Assembly (NCBI GenBank): GCA_025716855.1
Contig: JAIXMQ010000065.1
Location: 62,001-126,000, forward strand
DNA: 64,000 bases
Direction: 5' to 3'
Source: Pilaira anomala
Taxonomy: Eukaryota; Mucoromycota; Mucoromycetes; Mucorales; Mucoraceae
Below the pieces are notes generated by a model that did no database searches, was not told the origin of the DNA, and saw only the letters and a program-made list of their open reading frames with translations. The translations under genes and the position numbers were made by a program. Positions 34,665 through 46,647 of the stretch are shown in pieces (position 1 is the stretch's first letter; each line of letters starts with the position of its first letter).

Positions 34665-37600
34665 TTAAAATCCAGCACCAGCCATAGACATATTAAAATG
34701 AACGACTTGGTTGATCATCATAGCATCTACACCATAGCGTTCCTGGATATTACGGTATCTGACATCTGAATTGACTTTGCCTGCAGTCACAAGAATCAAT
34801 CCACTTTCTTTAGCGGTTTTAATCAAAGAGGGAACTTGAACCTATACATTTATATAAAAAAAAATTGAGTGATATGAAAAAAATAAACACGTTGTAAATA
34901 ACTTTACCAGTGTTTGTGCACCACAAATAACACCCAAAAGATTATTTTGTTTGGAAAATTTAACGGCTTCTTTCAAGGAAGAGCATCTTACATCTTCATT
35001 CTTATATACAATCGTTTCTTCATCACCTAAACCCTTTCGTTTTGCTCCTCGGTGCACATTGAACCCGCAATATGTACCAAAAAAGACAGCATCTGATAAT
35101 ATAAAGTTAGATATATAAAAAAAAAAACGCAGGTGGAATTAACAAGATTTAAACTTACAATTAGGTTGTTTCCAGTTCACTACCTGACATATAGCAGGGT
35201 TGTATGAAGAAAAGAATAAACTACGACTTGCGGTATCAGGCGGTAACGAACGGACATGATCATAAATGCACTGAAGAATTTTATCGACAAATGTGTTTCG
35301 TCCTGCGATATTAGTAAATGTGTATAAACTTTGATCACTTGGTGAAGGATATTTCAATTCAAGGTGAAGTCCCATAGTTAACGGTAGTTTCTGTAAATTT
35401 ATAAAGAGAGTATATGAGCAAGTTATTCAAATATATGTATATGTACATGCAAATTTACCTCTAAAACTTGCTCTAGTGACAAGAAGGACTGAAAGTTATT
35501 TAACTTTTGAATAATTAAACTATTACCGGTAATAGGACAAACACCATCCGTATTATCGCAGTTGATGTGTTGATTGTGTTGAAGGATATTGGCGCCAATA
35601 CGAATAAACTGATCCAAAGTTAAATCAGATACAGCTAAATCTAAACCTTCGTAAGGGACCATCCAGTTTGCAAACACAACAGGCACTAAATCTTTTGTCA
35701 ATTGTATTACTACACGTACGTAATCACCAGATAAGGAAGAAGCAGTAATAAATGAGGGCACATTAGACGAAAGAGACGATGACGCAGCCACAACAGTTCC
35801 TGTACTTGAACTAGTAGCACTTGAAGTATTTATAGGCGCCAGGGTAGGTGTTGATTCTGTATCCACACGGGGTGAATTAGCCGCGGAAGGTAAAACGGTA
35901 TTAGTAGATTTCCAATAAGTCTCAATTCTGCCACCAATTTCAAGCTGAACGCCACGAAAAGGATTGATAACAGAGTAATCATAAGATAGTTCTCCAATCA
36001 CCTTTAAGTGTCCATCTAAAAGTGGAATTGTACGATGTCCTTCGTGTATTTTGAAGTCTACTAAAGAAAAGGATTGAGGTAAAGCAACTCCACGCCCTAA
36101 AACTTTGGATCCAAATGTTGCCAAGATATCAAATTCTAATAAGAAATCATCTAATTTGTCTACTTGGAAGTTAAAAACGTCACGATCATCTACAAGTGGT
36201 AAAATGACACTATGAGGAATCATGCCTGTATCTGGTCTAGAGGAAATAATTAATCGTAAAGATGATATTTGTGCATTATCATAAAGGCGAATAGGTGGTT
36301 GTCGTAAGCTGATTTGAATTTGATATTTACGATCGAGATAGTTATGACCATAAATTCGGAAAGGAATAATAGGTGGCGGTAATGAAAGTGAAGGAATAGT
36401 ATCTAATTCGTTTTCATCTTCTTCAGAGTTGGTAGATGGTGGAGGTTGAATATCGAGAACAGGTTCGACTTCACAGCCTGCATCCAATAGTAATTGTACA
36501 CAGTCCATATGTCCTTCCCAAGCAGCATAGTATAGTGCGGTTTTACCATTTTCATCTTTGGCGTTAACTTTACAACCTGCTTTAATTAAAATGCGTACAC
36601 ATTCAACATGACCATCATTAGCAGCCCAGAACAAAGGTGTCCATGTATTGTATTTGTCAGGTGTATCAATATCAGCTGCATTTTGAGAGAGTACACGACA
36701 TAACTGAGCATGACCTTGACGAGCAGCTAAATGTAAAGGATATAAAGACTCGGCATTAGGCAAATTTTTAGCACCTTGGTTATATAACATTAAAGCAATA
36801 TCAGTATGTCCAAAATGACATGCTAAAGATAACGGAATATGATCGCCCTCATGTCTAGGTTCGATATTAGCATTTGCTTTGATCAAGATATCAACGCAAG
36901 GTGTATGACCATTCATGATAGCATAAATAAGCGGACTAAACCCATCGTGATCTCTACATTCAATATCTGTTTGACGAGTTAATAAGAAAGAAACGCAATC
37001 ACTAAATCCATTCATTGTTGCATAGTGTAAAGCGGTTCTTCCATAAGCGTCAGTTCCTTCTACATTTGCACCATGTTCAGTACAAGTTTTTAATAGATCT
37101 AATCTGCCATTCATAGCAGCAACATGTAAACAAGATCTTTCGATGATATCATCCACATATTCGAAATTGATAAGGTTCGTTTCAATCAACATATCTGTTA
37201 TATCTTTAGTTGCTTCAGAACAAGCGTGCCAAAATACTCGAGTTAACCTCGCTTTATCTTCTGCAGCTGGATGTTGTGCAATTCGGTCTAATATTTCTCG
37301 AACTAAAGATGCTTGGCCGGTAGATACGAATTTCATTAATTCTAATTCGACATCATCAATTTCGTCACCAAAGTTACTGGTAGTTTCATCTGCTAATGTA
37401 GAAGAAATAGGGCTGATGGGAATACCATCTTGGATATTGGATAATTCTATACGATTTGCTGAAGCAAGATCTGATAATTCACATAATACTTGAGTATTAA
37501 AACAAGGCTGAATATCAATTTGACGTGAGAGGTAAAGTTCTTTTGTTGATGATTTTGATCGTTTATCCCATTTTTTTAAAATCTTTCTAAAGCCTTCATT

Positions 37601-38220
37601 ATTCAATTCTACGTATTTCTAAATAAATAAAAATAAGATTTTTAATGTTACATTATTTTAAACATTTTTTTTTCTTTTTTACTTGAATCTTTGTAAGTTC
37701 TTGTTCAAATTGAACAAAAGCTTCTTGAATTGCTTTAAATAATGTAGAGGCGTGTTTAAGTCTACGGGTATCTGATTGGAGTACCTTCTTTTTATCAATT
37801 AATGTTCTTAACCGAACTTTAAGTTCATTCTCCTTTTGAAGATAAAATGAATTGATCTACAGTTTTTTGATATAAGTATATATAAAAAAAGATTCTTTAA
37901 TAATTATAGATAGGCCTTACCTTTTCAAGTTCGCGTTCAAGTTTAAAGAAAAAGGCTGCTTTTTGAGATTGGAGTAATTTAGAACGGTCGTCTTCGACAT
38001 TAACTGGTGGTAAGCCTAAGGCTTTTAAACTATCGGCTGGTGTATTCAATAAAGAACTAATAAATTTCTTTAACCCTTTATAATCCAAGTAATAAGGACT
38101 CCATTCTGTAAATTGCTGGCTTTGGATCTGTTTGCCAAACTATTGTCATTGTTTTTTTTTATAAGTAAACTTTTCTTTTTAATATTAAGGTACAACACAG
38201 TTCTCTTTTTATACCTTCAT
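34665..38220 (-). CDS. PHO81: PHO81/NUC-2-type SPX-ankyrin-GDPD phosphate-signalling regulator
   Basis: Seven exons (38220-38215, 38139-37921, 37856-37683, 37618-35459, 35390-35159, 35092-34908, 34841-34665) total 3153 nt, 1050 residues. A 6-nt first exon (Met-Lys) splices to FGKQIQSQQFTEWSPYYLDY, giving the canonical SPX start. SPX covers about 1-190, and six to seven ankyrin repeats about 290-510 (e.g. GRTALHYATMNGFSDCVSFL). A linker follows, then a GDPD-like domain from about 750 (SGDYVRVVIQLTKDLVPVVF) to the end. The catalytic HRGxG motif of active GDPDs is replaced (IGGRIETYW), as in Pho81/NUC-2, so it should sense inositol pyrophosphates and inhibit a Pho85-type CDK rather than hydrolyse lipid. 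Confidence 0.92.
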
Positions 38221-38957
38221 GGGAAAATAACAACTTTTTCTATTTCTATTTTTGCTTTACAGTTCTTTGATTGTTTCAAGTAAATAAAATAATAATGACT
38301 AAATATATATATGTATATATATATTAGACTTTTTATATCGGTAAACTTTTTTTTTTCTCGTATATAGAAAAAAAAATAAGAGAAGGGAAAAAGAGAGAAG
38401 GAAACCAAGAAAGACATATGAGAACTGTGTATACGCGTGACTGTGAGTACGCCCGACTTCCGTCCAGTGTTAGGCATAATTCAAGCACGCGGGCATATCC
38501 GTTGGTTAAGAACAACAATCGCAGTTATAAATATAGTGATGGGAAATATACTCTTTTCAGATAAACAAATACTAGATTTTGAATATATAAACGTGCACTT
38601 TGAAATGTCAATAAGACGACTCATCGATTTATATTATAAATAGATGAAAGAATATACATATATACATACAAACTATAACAATAAAGATAATGAAATCCCG
38701 GAAGGTTACACGTTCAATGTTTAATTTTTAAATGTGTGTGCATTTTTTTCTTTGTCTTTCAAGAATATGGTCAAAAGTCATTTGAGAACTAGCCGAAAGA
38801 AAAAAAATAATCAATGTTGTACAAGAAAAAAAAAGGTTAAATGTTTATGTGTATGGATTACAGAACGTACCAAAAATGTGTACGTGAAAAAAATTTATTA
38901 CATTAAAAAAAAAAGAAATGGTGTACATATAAAAAAGGAAATGAATATCTACTACTT
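38221..38957. other. Intergenic, no supported gene
   Basis: Promoter side of PHO81 and 3' side of the chitin deacetylase. AT-rich with several A-runs. A short GC-richer block near 38430-38510 (acgcgtgactgtgagtacgcccg) is the only departure. Confidence 0.45.
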
Positions 38958-40352
38958 TTAAATAAAGTAAGCGGCAAAAGCAAAGATAGCCATCATGACA
39001 TGGTTAGGGTTGACTTGAACACCGGCAGAAGCTTCAACACTGTTTTGGGCAGAGACTGAATTGACATTGGAAGGGCTAGGGCTGGAAGAAGGTGCCTTGA
39101 CGGAAGCACTGACACTAGCAGCAACAGAAGAAGCACTCGAAGCGGCACTTGAAGCAACACTAGAAACAGCCTTAGAAGCAGTTGCGTTCTTGGAACCAGC
39201 GGGAGAGAAAGGAGCAAAAGTGACAGTATCTTCTTGATAAGGGTTAGTAATGTTCATACAAGTAGCGACATCAATCACGTTATCATAAGCAGCCATGATC
39301 TTGGGAAGGAACTCAACAGCAAGAGACATGGTTCTGTTATTAATTTCATGGGTTAAAGTGATTTGTCCACTGTTCTTGAAGGTACCATCTTTACCCATAG
39401 CAATGAAATCATCGTATGTCTTTCTAACAGTCTTTTCAGCAGCAGCAGTTTCAGCAGCCCAATCATCAGTATCAAGATCCCAAAGAATAGTAGTCAAGTC
39501 AAGTTGAGTAGCGATCCAACGAACACGATCATCAACATCACCGAAAGCAGGACGCCAATGCTTGGGAGTAACACCAGTAACCATCTTGATAGCCTTTTGA
39601 GTATAGTAAAGTTCGGCTAAAACTTCAGTGTTGGTAAGAGTAGTCATAAGTTGATGAGACCAAGTATGATCAGCAATATGATGACCGGCCTTTTGACCAC
39701 GTTGAGCACCATAGGGCCAGTTAACAACGTTAGAACCAACATAGAACATGGAAGCCTTAAGCTTTTGTTCTTCAAGGTAATCGTAAAAGGCATTGTGAGA
39801 ACAGTTGGGTCCATCATCGTAAGTAAGACCCCAGGTCTCGGGCTCAGGGCAAGTATAGATATCTTCGTTGACACCTTCTAACTTGGGCTTGGTACAAGTA
39901 GAGGCAGACCACCAACAATCGGGATCGCCTGATTGATCATAACCAGTCATGTCAAGACTGCCATCAGCACCAGCCTTACGAACAGCAATTTTGGGTGCCT
40001 TGGTCCAGTCAATAGCGTTATAGATCTTCTTGAATTCAGCAGTGTTGGTCATACCATTGGAGGTAGCAGTTTCCCAAAGGTTAGGCCATTCTTTAGGATC
40101 GAAATTGAAGTTAGAAGGAGGTGTGTAGTATTGACATTGGGTGATAGGATCATCAGAGATAGTTTGAGGAATATCGGCAATCTTAATGTTGTTAGGATCT
40201 ACGTTGCTTTTGAAGCTCTTCCAATAATCACCAATAACAAAAGATGAAGATTTTTCAGTAGCAGCGGCAGCAGCAGCAGCTTGAGCGAAGCCGGCAATTT
40301 GAAGTACAGTGACTGCAACAGCAGAGATTTTGATAAGCATTATTCTGATCAA
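38958..40352 (-). CDS. CDA: Chitin deacetylase (CE4), GPI-anchored type
   Basis: Intronless, 464 residues. The order is a signal peptide (hydrophobic 5-25, Ala-rich cleavage region), a CE4 NodB domain, a Ser/Ala-rich stalk (about 385-440) and a hydrophobic tail (VMMAIFAFAAYFI) for a GPI anchor. CE4 motifs are all present: TYDDGP (177-182, catalytic Asp and metal Asp), HTWSH (229-233, metal His), RPAFGD (267-272), WDLDTDDW (291-298) and LTHE (333-336, catalytic His). The enzyme turns nascent chitin into chitosan, a main wall polymer of Mucorales. The start could also be the Met at position 5 (40340). N-glycosylation sites are frequent. Codon use is more GC-rich than the neighbours, suggesting high expression. 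Confidence 0.94.
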   Translation of the reverse strand: MIRIMLIKISAVAVTVLQIAGFAQAAAAAAATEKSSSFVIGDYWKSFKSNVDPNNIKIADIPQTISDDPITQCQYYTPPSNFNFDPKEWPNLWETATSNGMTNTAEFKKIYNAIDWTKAPKIAVRKAGADGSLDMTGYDQSGDPDCWWSASTCTKPKLEGVNEDIYTCPEPETWGLTYDDGPNCSHNAFYDYLEEQKLKASMFYVGSNVVNWPYGAQRGQKAGHHIADHTWSHQLMTTLTNTEVLAELYYTQKAIKMVTGVTPKHWRPAFGDVDDRVRWIATQLDLTTILWDLDTDDWAAETAAAEKTVRKTYDDFIAMGKDGTFKNSGQITLTHEINNRTMSLAVEFLPKIMAAYDNVIDVATCMNITNPYQEDTVTFAPFSPAGSKNATASKAVSSVASSAASSASSVAASVSASVKAPSSSPSPSNVNSVSAQNSVEASAGVQVNPNHVMMAIFAFAAYFI

Positions 40353-41222
40353 ATGAACCTGGGAAAAAAAAGGGAGAGTAATGAATGGAAAGGGGGTGTG
40401 GTTTTTTTTGGTTAAAGAAAAAAAAAAGGATAGAGATATAGAAAAGAAAAAAAAAGTTAATTGGGGTAAAATAAACCCTTTATATATGTTAATTCTATTT
40501 TTTTTTTTTAATCCTATAGCTTCTTTTTAGCGGGATCTTTTTTTTTTTGTCTTTTTTTTTTATTCTCCATTTTCGTTACAATTTACTTTGTGCAACTTGA
40601 GGTTTTTTTTTACCCATTTTCAGTCTTACCTTATATCGATAATCTATCTATATTAGGTGATAGAAACGAGGACAATGAAGCAAAGGGTAATTGCACAAAA
40701 ATTAATTGATATAAATGTACAAATTATCTTGTAGAAAAGAAAAAGACGTGACATATTTATTTAAAATAGAAAAAAAGGTTGCTATTAGTTTCTGAATGTT
40801 ATTCAATAGAACTTTAAAGATCCTGTCACTCTTGTATATAATGGCCGCCGCGCGCTTCGGCTGAAGGTTATTGAAATAGATTTTTTTTTTCGACGCTACT
40901 GTAGTTTAATATCAATTGAACATTGCACCATTTAAAAATAATCAGTCAAGGAGCAAAAAAATTCATTGCTAATAGTAAATTAAATACTCTGATATCGTTA
41001 GAAGACATGTGGTGATATTGTATATATCACCCCTATCCATTGTTACTAATTCCTAAATAAAGAATCTTTTTTTTTTTTTAAGTTCTTATGATAAATCTTG
41101 TTATTTTTTTTTTCTTCTTCTTTTCTATTTACATAATCTTAAAAGATTAACATATTGCTATTTTTGACATAATCTTAATTATAAAAAGATTTTGGGTTTA
41201 TTTTAAAAAATAAAGTTCTGTT

Positions 41223-41530
41223 TTATAAAGCGCTAGAATTTTCATACTCATCAAATATTAAGTATATCGCTTCTCCATTAACCAATAATAGACAATATCC
41301 GTTACGAATATAGCTTTTGTCGATGACCTCAGGTCTATAAAAAAAAAAAAAAAATGTTGCTGACAATCGGATGACTAAATATTTATTTTTATATATGTTG
41401 CTCACCGAGATTTAAATATATTGGTAGTAAATATCGAATAATAAACATAATTGTAATGGTTGAATATACATAACAATTCCTGATTGCATATATTAATTCT
41501 ACTTGTGGCAATAATAACAAGATATATATA
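41223..41530 (-). pseudogene. Two-exon coding remnant, unknown family
   Basis: The minus strand reads FNHYNYVYYSIFTTNIFKSR up to a GTGAGC donor at about 41406, then after a T15-ATAG acceptor PEVIDKSYIRNGYCLLLVNG and EAIYLIFDEYENSSAL-stop. The frame is kept across the intron, which is unlikely by chance. No upstream start or further exon was found, so it is probably the 3' fragment of a lost gene. Confidence 0.35.
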
Positions 41531-43713
41531 TATATGAGCCATATTATTTAGGTTGACGTGCTCTTAGACTGTCAAGATCAATCTTTTTTCTCAAATTGAC
41601 AGACTAGTTAAAAAAAATCCTTTAATTTTATGATCTATCGATATAATATAATTTCTCTTTCATACTACTGAAAAAAAGTTTAATTTACGCGTGGAAGCAC
41701 ATCAAAAATAGTAATGATGATACTGGATATATTGTGTTGTCACGGCCCTGAAAAAGTAATAATTAAAAAAAAAGTTGATGAATAGCAGTAAGGAGTGAAA
41801 GATATTATTACATAAAAAAAATCAATTCCTTGCTCTTTTGTTTTCCTTCTTTTTACTATCATCAGATAATTTATAAGATTCTTAGCAGTATAAAAAAAAA
41901 GATATCTCGTTTAGGTTTTAATCAATTCTGTGTACAGAGTGTCTTTTTGTCTCCAATATAGCTTCCAATTACATTGAGAGCCATGTGAAGTTTTACAAAA
42001 AAAAAAGTAGTATGATCAAACTAAGCATTTTCAAAATAAAATGCAACATATATTTTCTCAAGTTCTCATTGATTTCAATTAATAGAATCTAGACACAACA
42101 ACAAAAAAAACCAATAAGTCCTGTATTATACCTCTATATCAACTATAAAATTAATAATTATTATATTATGCTCGATATATTGACAGAGTATTTCATATAT
42201 CTTTAAAGAATTATGAATCAATAAATTAATGTTTTTTAATTGTTATACAATATATAACGATTGATGCTTTTTTAACATTGAGCTAAAACATTTGTTGTTT
42301 AAAAAACAACAAATATCATCTCTATAGTTAACTAAAAAAGAGCAAATTTGATCATGATACTGCTAATGCAAAATCTATATTTTGATGAATTATTTTGCTT
42401 AAATTTTTAGGTTATCTATTTACGGATCATTAAGCCTTTGGATCAATTTTACAATGTTCTTCATCAATACATATAATATACAGACCGAAAACCTGTTATT
42501 TTAAGTTATTCCTAAAAAGGGTGATTAATAACCCTTTTGGGGGAACACAAGATAAATTGTAACACAAACAAGGTTAACTTTTTTGTTGGTGTAATCTAAT
42601 TTTTCAAATTAAAAACGTTATTGCTTTAGCCGTTAAATATGTATACAATAAGTTATACAGTAATTATAATTATTCAATACACAGGGCATTAAAAGCATTT
42701 CATATTAATTATGAAAAAAATTCTGTATTATTTTTCTAATTTTATTTAAAAACGAATTGTGCCCTTTTTTTTTTCTCCTTCCGCTTATAATTGCATGTAC
42801 ATGTAACAGTTTATATTATGAAAGGGTAAAGTTTAATGACTGGGCTAAAAGACTTTTTTTTTTTTTAATACACGAGTTTTCGGTCTTTACCGCCCGTGGT
42901 CCCAGGAAAACTATTTTTATCTTAATTATTATTCAGTAAAGAGTTTTCTGCTGTCTTGGCGTACAGCCATGAGAAGATAATTGAAATACACCGCGGCTAG
43001 TTCAACGATTCCCCTCTTCTCTTTCGCTTGTATAAATTGCAGCTTAAAATATCAAAATAATCCATATATTGCGTTAGAACCCTCTTGTGTTTAGTGTTCC
43101 ACACCATTGTATGTATGATTTTGCTTACTATATACAGTTATGAACTATAGCGCCATTATCTAATTTTAAAGATTTTTCAAAATAACGACTTTGTTAAAAA
43201 AAAAAACGAGTTTCTTCGTTGGAAGGATCGGGTTATGATCACTTGTACATTTTCTTTCAAAACTTTACATACGAACTCATTCTTATCAAGTTCAATAGCC
43301 CCCCCCCCCTTTTTTTTTCTGGCAAACTTGAATTTTTTTTTTTTTTGATTTCCTCATTACCCTATTCTCGGGACAACGATCTTGGCACGTATAAAGAAAA
43401 CAAATGGTGTCCGAAATTCATATAACAAAAAAGTTGTTTAAAATGAATTTCAGCAATGCTAGAAATTAGACTTTTTTTTTGTTCTCACTACTTCTTTTGT
43501 AGACATTGGTAACACAGTAGTGTTTACCTAAATATAATAAGGCAGAATCCAGAAATTTACATTTTTTTTGTGTCAAGAATAATTTTTCTGTTATTTTTTC
43601 TTGTAATTGAAAGTATTCACGGATACATTTTGTTTATAACCAATAGACTATATTATTACTACTATAAAAGGATTTACTCTTTCGATTTGTCTCGATCTTT
43701 TCAAGAAAGATTT

Positions 43714-43721
43714 TTACGTCA
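43714..43721 (-). promoter_or_regulatory. CRE-like site TGACGTAA
   Basis: TTACGTCA on the plus strand is a CREB/ATF-type half-palindrome, about 1.3 kb upstream of the gene at 45053. A similar TGACGTTA lies at about 52722-52729, some 70 bp before the rhomboid gene. An 8-mer this short can occur by chance. Confidence 0.2.
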
Positions 43722-45052
43722 CGGTGTGCTTTTTGTTTCCGTCTGCTGAATCTTAAAAAAATATATATATTCGTAGCCAGATTAGATTGTGGGTTGAAAC
43801 ATTTACTTCATCACTGGTTGATATTTAACTTGGACTTTTGAGTCAGTTTTACTTTTTTTTTTCAATATTGAGACCGAGGAGTACTGATAAGAACAGAAAG
43901 CTAAAATCAATTAAGATTAAGAGAGAGAGAGAGGGGAGGGGGGAAGATCTTGATTACGAAAAAAAAAAACGATATCTTTAATATATCAGTCAGGTCATAA
44001 TAGGCATTTGTTATGTGAATAGAATTCTATCATGTATTGACAGCTGTTTCTTTTTCATTATACGAACCCAGCAATTTTTTTTTTGTTTTTTTTTGTTTAC
44101 ATGTTTACTTTGTTAAAAAAAAAAGAAAGTATTTTGACAATAGAGAGTAATGATGATTATGGTTGTGTATTTACGTACAAGTGATGATGACTGAATTATT
44201 CTAGATTGTTCTGGGAGATTTTAAATTCTATTCTATTATCTGAATCCGATTTTACAGAAAATTTTAAATGAAATAGTCTCCAATGGTTCTTTTTTTCCAT
44301 TGGTTTTAATAGATGACAAAATGATATTCGTATTTAAATTTTGTTTATTCTATTCAATGCGTAAATATTATACTTATACAATACATAAAAAAAACTCAAA
44401 TCCTCGTTTTACAACCCTCTTTTTTTTTTTTTAAGATGCATATGAAACGCATTAAAATGTTTTAATCAATTACGCATAATTTTTTTTCTCCCTTATCTAA
44501 CTCACATTCACCTTTTTGTTGATCGCTTCGGGTCGGCTTTAAAAGAATTATAAGAATAAATATAGATGCTGTCATAACTGACGAGGGAAAAAAAAAAAAA
44601 TCGGAGTCGTGGTTTTTCTAGATTATGGAAATTGATAGTATGAAATGGAAAGAAAAAATTGATTTTGTTATTTTTCTATTTAATTAATTGAGTAGTGTAT
44701 ACTCTTTTGTGTTAAGTATAGTATGGTTTATAAACTATATCTTATTTTCAAAAAAAAAAGAAACCATAATTATGTATTTGTCCAATCAATCAAAAGTAAA
44801 TTGGTAGCAAAATGTTCTACTTGATTTTTAAATCGCCACTTTGGTTTCAGGCTCATTATCGTCTCATCATTTTTTTTTTTATCTGTTCATATAAAATAGC
44901 AGCCTTTTTTTTTTTTTTTTACATCACTTTTTCTCTTTCACTCTTAAACTTTTCTCTTTCTCTCTCTTTTTACTTCTTTCCTTTTTTCTTGTCTGTTTTA
45001 CTTTATTCCCTGCCTTTAGACATAAGACAAATAACATATATATATATAAAAA

Positions 45053-46129
45053 ATGAACAATACATATGAAGAACCATTTGGGTTAAAGAATTCAGACTTT
45101 GAAATTAAGCAAGAATTTGAAGTTAAGCTTGAAGATAATAATAATGACGGTTTACTTGGCTGGACTCAATTTGTCAATGAATCACAGCAGCAACCAACCG
45201 ATTTAATGAATGTATTGGGTTCTACGGATATGGACATGTCTAATTTAATGAATTGGTCTTCTCATGTACCTCCACTCGATACCTCATTTGAAAGTTTATT
45301 TGCTCCATGGAATACGATAAAAGACGAATGGTCATTTCATATGCCAGAACAACATCATCATCAACAACCATCCTCTTATATGTTACCACCTACTCCACCT
45401 GTAAATAATAACAGTAGTAACAATATCTTTTCATCTTTTCAACAACCACAACAATTTTCTCGGGAAACAACCCCACCTTCTTCTACTTCTGCATCTTCAG
45501 GAAGTAATTCACCTAATAGTAATGTATCTACACCACCAGCTACTTATTGCATGCCACAATTCTATCATCAATTATCAACCGTCGTACCACAAAAGAAAAC
45601 ACGTGGTCCTGCTCGTCGTAAATCTGCCGAAAGTCAATCCAGTACACCTCGTCGTACGTATCGTCATCGATCCTCTTCTCATCCTTCTGTTGCCTCGGTT
45701 GTTTCGCTTACAGCGCATGAACCGGTTGCACGATTGATTGATGGTATTGAACACATTACATTTCTTTATTCTCATGATCGTCTTGTGAAGGAATATACAG
45801 TACGTACGGATGTAGAGAAAGTGAATTTACTAGAGATTCCAAACGAGTTCCGAGTCCATAACGCAATTTATCCAAGAGCGAATGTGAGTCGAGAAGAATA
45901 CGATGGTAACCGTTGGGAGTATGAGACCAGCTGTAATAAATTGGGGTGGAAACTTTGTTGGTTGAATCAAGAGCAACTTTTGGGAAGACGAGGACTTATT
46001 CAACGTGCTGTTGATTCTTATCGTAATCGACATGCTGAAATGAGATCAAGACGTGTCACTCGTCAAGAGAAAGTGGCGAATGGTACTCTTCGTAAAAGAA
46101 GAGTTAAGAAGTCTATTACTTCTCTGTAA
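45053..46129 (+). CDS. Putative nuclear regulator with a conserved fungal C-terminal domain (DUF8032-like)
   Basis: Intronless, 358 residues. The N-terminal 180 residues are acidic, then low-complexity (Gln/His/Pro/Ser/Asn), as in activation domains: KQEFEVKLEDNNNDGLLGW; LPPTPPVNNNSSNN. A basic NLS-like stretch follows (KKTRGPARRKSAE; RRTYRHRSSS). The C-terminal domain (about 225-330) has ARLIDGIEHITFLYSHDRLV, KEYTVRTDVEKVNL, IYPRANVSREEYDGNRWEYE and NKLGWKLCWLNQEQLLGRRG. It belongs to a conserved fungal family of unknown structure found in transcription-regulator-like proteins. The protein ends in another basic run (LRKRRVKKSITSL). A pyrimidine-rich leader precedes the start. A regulator role is inferred from composition, and the family number is from memory. 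Confidence 0.75.
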   Translation: MNNTYEEPFGLKNSDFEIKQEFEVKLEDNNNDGLLGWTQFVNESQQQPTDLMNVLGSTDMDMSNLMNWSSHVPPLDTSFESLFAPWNTIKDEWSFHMPEQHHHQQPSSYMLPPTPPVNNNSSNNIFSSFQQPQQFSRETTPPSSTSASSGSNSPNSNVSTPPATYCMPQFYHQLSTVVPQKKTRGPARRKSAESQSSTPRRTYRHRSSSHPSVASVVSLTAHEPVARLIDGIEHITFLYSHDRLVKEYTVRTDVEKVNLLEIPNEFRVHNAIYPRANVSREEYDGNRWEYETSCNKLGWKLCWLNQEQLLGRRGLIQRAVDSYRNRHAEMRSRRVTRQEKVANGTLRKRRVKKSITSL

Positions 46130-46647
46130 GAAAAAAAAAAAAAAACTCTTTCTCTCTTTTGCATACATACATATAAAAAACTTTTTGTAAAATAATAATA
46201 ATAAAAAAAAATCCTTTTTTTTTTTTTTTTTTACATGTTCATTTACATTTTTCGATTGTATAAGTAATATATTCCTTTTAGTTCTTTTTCTATTGTTCCA
46301 TGATGATCATATTACATTGAATTTACGTAATGATTCGCCCCATTCTTGACTTTACCGTATTTAGGTGATTGATTAAAACAGCGATGCTTAAAATCTGCTT
46401 TCATTTGAAGTTCATGGATGTTTTGTTGTTTCGCATTAAATGAGGAAAAAGCACAGTTAAAACTCGGATTGTCGTACAAAAAATGGCATAATAAAATATG
46501 ATGACAGTCGTGTTACAAAAAGAAAAAAAAAACAAAAAAAAAAAACCCTCCCCTTTACCTAAAAAAAACACGTTAATTTCATTCAAATCAAGAGAGTTTT
46601 TACCAAAAAGTATTTTTTTTTTATTATAAGGGATATACAAAAATATT

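Larger units (their letters stand above)
40353..45052. other. 4.7 kb gene-poor region upstream of a regulator gene
   Basis: Largest non-coding span in the window. It is AT-rich with many homopolymers, a short GC island (ggccgccgcgcgcttcgg, about 40844-40861), a C12 run at 43302-43313, and purine/pyrimidine strand blocks (for example 43920-43946 and 44930-45010). A two-exon coding remnant lies at 41223-41530. Apart from that I see no gene. Part of it is likely a long promoter/5' UTR for the gene at 45053. Confidence 0.5.

Noticed and set aside
42880..43010. Possible tRNA or structured RNA in GC-richer patch
   Set aside because: No TpsiC-like GGTTCGANTCC block or cloverleaf arms could be assembled.
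44812..45069. 85-codon ORF just before the gene at 45053
   Set aside because: Phe/Ser/Leu-rich translation of the pyrimidine-rich promoter; overlaps the real start in another frame.
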